Assembly (NCBI GenBank): GCA_903895515.1
Contig: CAITUB010000066.1
Span: 1 to 9,495, forward strand
Direction: 5' to 3'
Origin: an uncultured Acidimicrobium sp.
GTDB taxonomy: Bacteria > Actinomycetota > Acidimicrobiia > Acidimicrobiales > Ilumatobacteraceae
DNA length: 9,495 nt
Shown: positions 4,441-9,495 of the stretch, piece by piece
How the letters are laid out: each line of letters opens with the position of its first letter
Numbering within the stretch: position 1 is the stretch's first letter
Notes under the pieces: model-generated
The model's database searches: none
Told to the model about the DNA's origin: nothing
Seen by the model: the letters and a program-made list of their open reading frames with translations, nothing else
Translations under genes and position numbers: made by a program

Positions 4441-5312
4441 TGATCGCCAACATTGTGATCGAGGGCAACTTTGCTTACAGCTTCATGTTGGGCATGCTTG
4501 CAGCAGTAAACCCTTGCGGGTTTGTATTGCTGCCTGCATACCTGCTCTACTTCTTGGGAATTGATGGCGGTAATCAGAGTGTTACGCGAGCTCCGTTGCA
4601 ACGCGCGTTGCGTGTAAGCGCTGCCGTTTCATCAGGGTTTCTTACCGTGTTTCTTGTTGTTGGATCAATCTCACGACTGTTTACACAGTGGATAGAACTC
4701 CATGCCAAATACGCAGGTTTTGCGATTGGTATTGCACTCGTTGGTTTAGGAATCGCCATGTTGTTTGGATGGAAGCCATCATTTGCTACCTCTATCCCCG
4801 GCGCCAAGAAAGACCGCTCGACTCGGGCCATGTTTGTCTTCGGAGTGGCATACGCAATTGCCAGCATTGGCTGCACCATTGGGTTGCTCACTACAGCAAT
4901 TCTTGGTTCTATCGGAACACACGGATTCATCTCTGGTGTCATCAGCATTGTCATGTACGGACTGGGAATGTCGCTGCTCGTAACCGCACTTACGGTCACA
5001 CTTGCTGCAGCAAAAACAGGTGTGTCACGAATGTTGAAGCGCAGTCTTCGCTACATCGACAAAGTGGCAGCAGCGTTTATTGCCATCACTGGCGCGTATC
5101 TCACGTGGTATTGGTACGGCGCAATTAGTGAACGTGAATCACTTGGCAACATCGTGTCCAACGTAGAAAATTGGCAGAACTCCGTTTCCTTGTGGCTGCA
5201 AGAACAAGGTGCTTCGCGTCTTGCCTTAATTTGTGCACTGGTTATTGGTGTAGCGCTGGTACTAGTTGGATTAACTCGAATGAAGCAACAACTCCGCAGG
5301 TCGCGCCGCTAA
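4440..5312 (+). CDS. ccdA: CcdA family thiol-disulfide transporter
   Basis: This polytopic membrane protein has 290 residues from ATG 4440, which overlaps the thioredoxin stop as TAATG. It carries electrons from cytosolic thioredoxin across the membrane to the extracytoplasmic thioredoxin encoded just upstream. The family's two cysteine motifs are present. Asn-Pro-Cys26 is followed by Leu-Leu-Pro-Ala-Tyr in the first transmembrane helix, and Cys145 lies in Ile-Gly-Cys-Thr-Ile-Gly in the fourth helix. About six or seven hydrophobic segments can be counted, the last near residues 258-278, and the tail is Arg/Lys-rich and cytosolic. The final hydrophobic segment follows a longer soluble stretch (about 228-255), more than a minimal CcdA has. 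A GTG at 4425 would add five residues but is less likely, given the coupling overlap. Confidence 0.92.
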   Translation: MIANIVIEGNFAYSFMLGMLAAVNPCGFVLLPAYLLYFLGIDGGNQSVTRAPLQRALRVSAAVSSGFLTVFLVVGSISRLFTQWIELHAKYAGFAIGIALVGLGIAMLFGWKPSFATSIPGAKKDRSTRAMFVFGVAYAIASIGCTIGLLTTAILGSIGTHGFISGVISIVMYGLGMSLLVTALTVTLAAAKTGVSRMLKRSLRYIDKVAAAFIAITGAYLTWYWYGAISERESLGNIVSNVENWQNSVSLWLQEQGASRLALICALVIGVALVLVGLTRMKQQLRRSRR

Positions 5313-5938
5313 TGCTTAATGACCTGCTTGCTCACCCGTCTGTTGAAGAAGTCTGCGAATTGCGCGGAACATTTGGTTTTATGGCATTTCACGGAGGCGG
5401 TTTAGAAGAGGCAACCGACATCATTGCGCAACAGGCCGCTCTGGCAACCGGAAGTTCATATTACGGAATCCATCAACCTGCTTCATTGAAGTGGCATGTG
5501 CCCTCGCACCGAATTGATCCACAACATTCAGAAACGCTGTCAAGCTTCATCGATCACGTTGACACCGTGATCACCATTCACGGTTTTGGTCGACAAGGTT
5601 TCTTCACCAGCCTGCTGCTCGGCGGTCGCAACCGCGTTCTTGCGTCACACGTGGCAGAGCATTTACGCGCTTCACTACCCGCTTACAACATTGTTGATGA
5701 TTTGGGACACATTCCTGCCGACCTGGCGGGACAACACATCGATAACCCCGTCAATCGCGTACGCAACTACGGGGTACAAATTGAGTTGCCTCCGCGAGTA
5801 CGCGGTGCAAGTCCGTTGTGGTGGGACTGGGAAGGTCCACACCTCACTCCACATACTCAATCACTCATTGATGGACTCGTACGCGCAGTGCATACGTGGA
5901 ATTCATCAAACAGTTCTACGGTGCCAAACGCTCAATAG
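5312..5938 (+). CDS. Poly-gamma-glutamate hydrolase family protein
   Basis: This 208-residue protein starts at ATG 5312, overlapping the ccdA stop as TAATG. It resembles the PF05908 family (phage PghP-like poly-gamma-glutamate hydrolases, a zinc-carboxypeptidase-related fold). The visible signs are Phe-His27-Gly-Gly-Gly with Glu32, Ser-His66-Arg-Ile-Asp-Pro, and Thr-Ile-His90-Gly-Phe-Gly-Arg followed by Leu-Gly-Gly-Arg-Asn. The histidines and glutamate are plausible zinc ligands and catalytic residues. No signal peptide or membrane segment is seen, so it should be cytosolic, unlike the two proteins before it. Phage members degrade capsular polyglutamate; the role of cellular members is largely unknown. 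Possible substrates inside the cell are gamma-glutamyl conjugates such as polyglutamylated cofactors, but this is a guess. The last 23 bases overlap the convergent pdxH gene. Confidence 0.8.
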   Translation: MLNDLLAHPSVEEVCELRGTFGFMAFHGGGLEEATDIIAQQAALATGSSYYGIHQPASLKWHVPSHRIDPQHSETLSSFIDHVDTVITIHGFGRQGFFTSLLLGGRNRVLASHVAEHLRASLPAYNIVDDLGHIPADLAGQHIDNPVNRVRNYGVQIELPPRVRGASPLWWDWEGPHLTPHTQSLIDGLVRAVHTWNSSNSSTVPNAQ

Positions 5939-6554
5939 ACCACGAAGCGTCTGGTTGACGCACGTAGTGAAAACGGTCGTGCAAGCGGCTAGGCCGACCT
6001 TGCCAAAATTCAAATTCGCGTGGCGTAAGCACCCACCCACCCCAATGCGGTGGTCGCTCAACATCGCGACCTGAAAACCGTTGTTCGGCTTCAGTTAATC
6101 GAGTGAGCAATTCGTTGCGACCAGCAATGGGTTGCGACTGTGGAGACGCCCATGCACCGAGTTGTGACTCGCGTGGGCGTGATGCAAAGTACTCATCGCT
6201 TACGTGATCTGAAAGCTTGGTCACTGTTCCCCGCACTCGCACTTGGCGATGTAAATCCAGCCAGCCAAACACCGCCGATGCTTGTGTATGTGCAATTAAT
6301 TGCTTGCTCTTTGCGCTGTCGTAATTCGTATAAAACGCAAAGCCCAATTCATCAACGCCGCGCACTAACACGATCCGCGAATCGGGCCCACCGTCAATAC
6401 CAATCGTTGACAAGGTCATGGCGTTTGGTTCTGCAACTTGGGCTTCTGCTGCCTGGTCGTACCAGCGTTGCCATTGTGTAATCGGATTGTTGTCTATTTC
6501 TCCGCGTTCAAGACCTGCGGTTTCATACTGCACTCGTCGATCGCGAATGGACAT
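5916..6554 (-). CDS. pdxH: Pyridoxamine/pyridoxine 5'-phosphate oxidase
   Basis: This FMN enzyme oxidises pyridoxine or pyridoxamine 5'-phosphate to pyridoxal 5'-phosphate, the last step of vitamin B6 salvage, in the cytosol. The ATG at 6554 gives 212 residues, close to the family norm. Visible features are the N-terminal region with a Met-x-Leu-Ser-Thr strand near 46-50, the FMN-binding Ser-Arg-Ile-Val-Leu-Val-Arg strand near 59-65, Tyr-Asp-Ser-Ala-Lys-Ser-Lys-Gln near 78-86, and Arg-Glu-Ser-Gln-Leu-Gly-Ala-Trp-Ala-Ser near 129-138. The family signature Phe-Glu-Phe-Trp-Gln-Gly-Arg, followed by Arg-Leu-His-Asp-Arg, lies near the C-terminus. The start lies 5 bases after the serS stop, so the two are one operon. 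A longer frame back to 6665 would run inside serS and adds no family sequence. Confidence 0.96.
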   Translation of the reverse strand: MSIRDRRVQYETAGLERGEIDNNPITQWQRWYDQAAEAQVAEPNAMTLSTIGIDGGPDSRIVLVRGVDELGFAFYTNYDSAKSKQLIAHTQASAVFGWLDLHRQVRVRGTVTKLSDHVSDEYFASRPRESQLGAWASPQSQPIAGRNELLTRLTEAEQRFSGRDVERPPHWGGWVLTPREFEFWQGRPSRLHDRFHYVRQPDASWSIERLAP

Positions 6555-6559
6555 GACAA

Positions 6560-7852
6560 CTATTTCGCGTGAATAACGGTTGTGCCACGCATGTATGGAT
6601 GCAACACGGCAGGAATTGCAACCGAGCCATCTTCCTGACGGAAGTTTTCCATGATCGCTGCCCACACACGCGGAACAGCGAGTGCAGACGCATTCAGAGT
6701 GTGAGCAAACTCGGTGCCCTTTTGGCCCGTGCGCTTCATGCGAATGTCGCCGCGACGCGCCTGGTAATCACTAAACCAACTAATCGAGCTGACTTCTAAC
6801 CACGCATCGCAACCAGGTGCGTACACCTCAATGTCAAAACTGCGGTGATGACTTTGACCCATGTCGCCTGTGCAGATTTCGATAATGCGATATGGCAAAC
6901 CGAGGTTGGCAATGACGCGCTCTACACGAGTGATGAGTTCGGTCAACATTGCGGGCGCACCTTCTGGCGTGGAAATCGAAAAAATTTCTACTTTGTCAAA
7001 CTCGTGGCTGCGCAACATGCCACGAGTATCTCTGCCTGCAGAACCCGCTTCGCGGCGATAACACGACGAGTGCGCCATATATCGAATTGGCAGGTCAGCT
7101 TCGGCCAGTACTTCGCCTGCATGAATTGATGTCAATGGCGCTTCTGCTGTTGGAATGCACCACAGGTCGTCTTTGCTCATTGAATACGCATCGTCGGCGA
7201 ACTTGGGAAGTTGGCCAGTAGCAGTCAAGGTTGCGGTGCTCACGAGCGATGGCGGACGAATTTCTTCGAATGCGTCTGCATTGCTATCCAGTGCGTACTG
7301 GCACAGTGCACGAGCAAGCGTTGCTCCGGCTCCGCGTTGCATGGTGAACATTGCGCCACTGATTTTCACCGCGCGTTCATTATCGAGAATGCCAAGTGCT
7401 GTCGCCGTGTCCCAGTGAGCAACGCGTTGATGCTCCGGAAACGCTGCGGGCAAATTCATTGGCCCTGTAATTGTTGGATTCTGCGAATCATCAGTTCCCA
7501 CCACAACATCGGCATGTGGAATGTTTGGCAGGCGCAACAAAATGTCTTTCAACTTCGCTGTTACCTCATCGGTCTCCGCTGCCAGGGTTTGCTCCTTGTC
7601 ACCAAGCGACCTGCTCTCAGCTTGCAGACCTTCAGCGGCCTTGTCGTCGCCATTGCGACGAAGCGTTCCTACCTGCTTCGATAGTTCGTTCACTTGTTGG
7701 CGAATTGCGTCACGCTCAGCAGTGATATCACGCATTCTGCTGTCGAATCCCAGGGCCTCATCCAGCAACCCAAGCAATTCAGGCTTGTTTCTGCGGGCCA
7801 TCAGCCCCCGAACGGTGTCGGGTTCGCTGCGAAGGTAACGAATGTCAATCAC
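6560..7852 (-). CDS. serS: Seryl-tRNA synthetase
   Basis: This is a class II aminoacyl-tRNA synthetase that charges tRNA-Ser (and tRNA-Sec where present) in the cytosol. Its 430 residues are the normal length. The N-terminal third, roughly 28-105, is a charged heptad-rich pair of helices forming the coiled-coil arm that grips the long variable arm of the tRNA. The catalytic domain shows Pro-Thr-Ala-Glu-Ala-Pro-Leu-Thr (serine-site TxE), motif 2 with Cys-Tyr-Arg-Arg-Glu-Ala-Gly and a following Arg-x-His-Glu-Phe, and motif 3 with invariant Arg395 in Ala-Val-Pro-Arg-Val-Trp. Pro replaces the Gly that usually precedes the motif 3 Arg, which looks like a lineage variant. The start is GTG 7852, giving the typical Met-Ile-Asp-Ile beginning. 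A TAACCT hexamer lies 9 bases upstream. pdxH follows. Confidence 0.97.
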   Translation of the reverse strand: MIDIRYLRSEPDTVRGLMARRNKPELLGLLDEALGFDSRMRDITAERDAIRQQVNELSKQVGTLRRNGDDKAAEGLQAESRSLGDKEQTLAAETDEVTAKLKDILLRLPNIPHADVVVGTDDSQNPTITGPMNLPAAFPEHQRVAHWDTATALGILDNERAVKISGAMFTMQRGAGATLARALCQYALDSNADAFEEIRPPSLVSTATLTATGQLPKFADDAYSMSKDDLWCIPTAEAPLTSIHAGEVLAEADLPIRYMAHSSCYRREAGSAGRDTRGMLRSHEFDKVEIFSISTPEGAPAMLTELITRVERVIANLGLPYRIIEICTGDMGQSHHRSFDIEVYAPGCDAWLEVSSISWFSDYQARRGDIRMKRTGQKGTEFAHTLNASALAVPRVWAAIMENFRQEDGSVAIPAVLHPYMRGTTVIHAK

Positions 7853-7861
7853 GGTGACACA

Positions 7862-7867
7862 AGGTTA
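7862..7867 (-). promoter_or_regulatory. Putative -10 element of serS-pdxH
   Basis: On the minus strand TAACCT stands 9 bases before GTG 7852, predicting a leader of zero to three bases. It lies in the 61-base divergent gap shared with the ABC exporter operon. No T-box or other structured leader fits in this space. Confidence 0.45.
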
Positions 7868-7901
7868 GCCGTGTGATCCCATACCACTGCCCTACTTTGC
7901 G

Positions 7902-7907
7902 TACTGT
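7902..7907 (+). promoter_or_regulatory. Putative -10 element of the ABC exporter operon
   Basis: TACTGT followed by exactly 6 bases and GTG 7914 predicts +1 on the start codon. It is identical to the hexamer before the metallohydrolase gene. No Shine-Dalgarno sequence or clear -35 is seen. Confidence 0.5.
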
Positions 7908-7913
7908 TGAGCC

Positions 7914-8843
7914 GTGAGTTCTGCATTACATGCGTCCGAAAATGTTGGGCTTTCGGTTTCGCACCTTGTAATCAAATACGGCGACATCACTGCTGTGGAC
8001 CATGTTTCTTTCACCGCCCAAGCAGGGCGTGTCACCGTCATTCTTGGTCCTAACGGCGCCGGTAAAACATCCACAATCGAAGCCTGCGAAGGTTTTCTCG
8101 CACCAACTGCGGGTTCAGTTCAGGTGCTCGGTCTCGATCCATTCTTACAACGCAAACAACTCAACCGGCAAATGGGGATCATGCTGCAAGAAGGCGGCAT
8201 CTATCCATCAGCACGCGTTGCAGAATTAGTGCGGCAATATTGCGCGCTGTATGGAAACGGTGTCGATGCCGATGTACTCATTTCACGTGTTGGACTTCAA
8301 TCCGTGGCATCCACTACGTACCGCAGACTGTCTGGTGGAGAGAAACAGCGGCTGTCGTTGGCGCTCGCTCTTGCCGCTCGTCCACACATTATTTTCCTTG
8401 ACGAACCAACTTCTGGTATTGATGTGAATGGACGAGATCTTGTTCGCTCAATAATTAGGGAATTGCGAGATGCTGGCTGCTGCGTCATTGTTGCTACGCA
8501 TGAACTTGACGAAGCCGAACGTATTGCCGATGATGTGCTCATCTTCCATCGCGGCAACGTTGTTGCTTCTGGAACATTGGAAGAATTGCGTTCTGGTCGT
8601 GAAGAGATTCGTTTCAGGTCGACATCACGCATTGACCTCCATTCACTTTCCACAACACTTGGACTACCCGTAGAACAAACTCGCCTCCATGAATTCACAG
8701 TTGCTGGCACGAGCGACGCTCGCGTCATCGTTCAGCTCACCGACTGGGCCAAAGCCAACAATGTTGATATCGGAGACATTGGAGCAGGGTCACAACGATT
8801 AGACGATGTCTTTAGGCGTCTCACGGCGGAGTCGGCATCATGA
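7914..8843 (+). CDS. ABC exporter ATP-binding protein (DrrA/CcmA-like)
   Basis: This 309-residue ATPase drives the ABC-2 permease encoded next. Its nucleotide-binding domain is complete: Walker A GPNGAGKT (45-52), Q-loop Gln92, signature LSGGEKQ (139-145), Walker B with FLDEP (161-165), D-loop near Ser-Gly-Ile-Asp170 and switch His196. After about residue 225 comes an extra C-terminal domain of some 85 residues, ending in Leu-Asp-Asp-Val-Phe-Arg-Arg. This tail is typical of the DrrA-type drug, lipid or polysaccharide exporter ATPases. The GTG at 7914 is supported by TACTGT at the leaderless distance. The stop overlaps the permease start as ATGA, implying translational coupling. The substrate cannot be told. 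Control by WhiB7 would be attractive, since that regulon includes efflux pumps, but no AT-rich promoter element is seen. Confidence 0.93.
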   Translation: MSSALHASENVGLSVSHLVIKYGDITAVDHVSFTAQAGRVTVILGPNGAGKTSTIEACEGFLAPTAGSVQVLGLDPFLQRKQLNRQMGIMLQEGGIYPSARVAELVRQYCALYGNGVDADVLISRVGLQSVASTTYRRLSGGEKQRLSLALALAARPHIIFLDEPTSGIDVNGRDLVRSIIRELRDAGCCVIVATHELDEAERIADDVLIFHRGNVVASGTLEELRSGREEIRFRSTSRIDLHSLSTTLGLPVEQTRLHEFTVAGTSDARVIVQLTDWAKANNVDIGDIGAGSQRLDDVFRRLTAESAS

Positions 8844-9495
8844 AATTGCTCCGCATCCAATTGGCTTGCGAACTTCGCGTACTTGCTCGTAATGGCGAGC
8901 AGTTGTTGCTCATCCTCGGCATTCCCATGCTGCTGCTGTCTTTTTTTAGCAACGTTGACATTCTTCCTACGTCTGGTCAGAGCAGTGTCAACTTCCTACT
9001 CCCGGGCATTGTTGCCTTGGCCATCATGTCCACTGCCATGGTCAGCCTTGGAATTGCCACTGGATTCGAACGTTCGTATCAAGTACTCAAGCGACTTGGA
9101 GCAACCCCACTTGGTGTTCCACGGCTTGTTCTGGCCAAGGCTCTCTCGGTGCTCGTTGTCGAACTGGTGCAGGTGATGTTGCTCATCGGACTGGCAAAGG
9201 TATTTGGCGCAGATCTTGGTGCGCTGAACATTGCATCATTGGTCTTAGCAATCGCGCTTGGAACGCTTGCCTTTGCTGGTGTTGGCCTTTCCCTTGCCGG
9301 ACGCCTGCGTGGGGAAATCAACCTGGCTGCTCAAAACGCCCTGTATTTAGTGCTGCTTCTCATTGGCGGAATCGTATTCCCGCTTCAGGAGTTACCATCG
9401 TGGCTGCATTGGGTAGGACGAATATCCCCATCTGGCGCCCTTGCCGATGTAATGAGAGATGTCTTTTCAGGAACATCCGTTCACGGCGCTTCTTC
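8840..9495 (+). CDS. ABC-2 type transporter permease (partial)
   Basis: Starting at ATG 8840 and overlapping the ATPase stop as ATGA, an open frame of 218 codons runs off the right edge. Membrane segments can be seen at about 22-36, 53-75, 101-123, 132-154 and 166-182, so five are present; one more at the missing C-terminus would make the usual six. The segment Phe-Glu-Arg-Ser-Tyr-x-x-Leu-Lys-Arg-Leu-Gly-Ala-Thr-Pro (77-90) is the cytosolic coupling region typical of DrrB-like ABC-2 permeases. The segment Ile-Ser-Pro-Ser-Gly-Ala-Leu (195-201) before the last helix also fits. It forms the membrane channel with the ATPase as an exporter. Because no stop lies in the window, a minimal-ORF search can miss this gene. 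Confidence 0.9.
   Translation, partial: MKLLRIQLACELRVLARNGEQLLLILGIPMLLLSFFSNVDILPTSGQSSVNFLLPGIVALAIMSTAMVSLGIATGFERSYQVLKRLGATPLGVPRLVLAKALSVLVVELVQVMLLIGLAKVFGADLGALNIASLVLAIALGTLAFAGVGLSLAGRLRGEINLAAQNALYLVLLLIGGIVFPLQELPSWLHWVGRISPSGALADVMRDVFSGTSVHGAS

Noticed and set aside
5171..5311. Longer reading of the polyglutamate-hydrolase-like gene starting inside ccdA
   Set aside because: The extra 47 residues overlap the ccdA coding end and look like out-of-frame sequence; ATG 5312 with TAATG coupling matches the thioredoxin-ccdA junction.
6555..6665. Longer pdxH reading starting within serS
   Set aside because: It is a shadow of the serS 3' end in another frame; the ATG at 6554, 5 bases after the serS stop, gives a family-length protein.
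7521..7838. Ser/Arg-rich open frames opposite serS
   Set aside because: They lie entirely antisense to a well-conserved synthetase gene and have composition expected of reverse-complemented coding sequence.
8883..9176. 97-residue Leu/Cys/Ser-rich frame near the right end
   Set aside because: It is an out-of-frame shadow of the ABC-2 permease, whose own frame from 8840 stays open to the window edge.
1..9495. tRNA or rRNA genes, CRISPR arrays, insertion sequences
   Set aside because: Intergenic gaps are mostly below 70 bases, and no regular direct repeats, transposase-like frames or tRNA cloverleaf with CCA end were seen.

Overview
The window is most likely from an actinobacterium (Actinomycetota) of middling GC content. 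The main support is a WhiB-family iron-sulfur regulator with a WhiB7-type AT-hook tail. Mycobacterium-like forms of dUTPase, oligoribonuclease and double-hotdog acyl-ACP thioesterase agree, as do many apparently leaderless genes. An aquatic Acidimicrobiia-type lineage would fit, but that is inference and no taxonomic search was possible.

Layout. 1-222: C-terminal end of a CaiB/BaiF CoA-transferase. 223-669 (-): dUTPase. 699-1244 (+): oligoribonuclease, divergent from dUTPase, with the two promoters interleaved. 1265-2311 (+): metallo-beta-lactamase-fold hydrolase. 2312-3073 (-): acyl-ACP thioesterase. 3074-3466: a long structured leader holding a small basic ORF (3144-3344), alternative RNA stems and a perfect intrinsic terminator (3374-3403). 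3467-3799 (+): whiB7. 3816-3872: a 13-bp inverted repeat that overlaps the promoter and start codon of the next operon. 3868-5938 (+): TlpA/ResA-like thioredoxin, CcdA and a poly-gamma-glutamate-hydrolase-family protein, linked by TAATG stop-start overlaps. 5916-7852 (-): serS then pdxH. 7914-9495 (+): ABC exporter ATPase and an ABC-2 permease that runs off the window.

The most interesting region is 3100-3470. The encoded protein has the GVWGG turn and C-terminal RPRGRP AT-hook that define WhiB7, the regulator of intrinsic antibiotic resistance. Its gene is preceded by a uORF, two upstream stems that can invade the terminator, and the terminator itself. This is the layout expected of translation-coupled attenuation, in which a ribosome-targeting drug that stalls uORF translation would allow read-through into whiB7. 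An unexplained 18-bp helix (3350-3367 with 3418-3435) can also enclose the terminator.

A second window-wide pattern is that nearly every first gene of a transcription unit has a TANNNT hexamer 6-9 bases before its start codon. This predicts leaderless mRNAs. whiB7 is the exception, with a long leader and a purine-rich ribosome binding site. Gene packing is extreme: two convergent pairs have directly abutting stop codons and a third overlaps.
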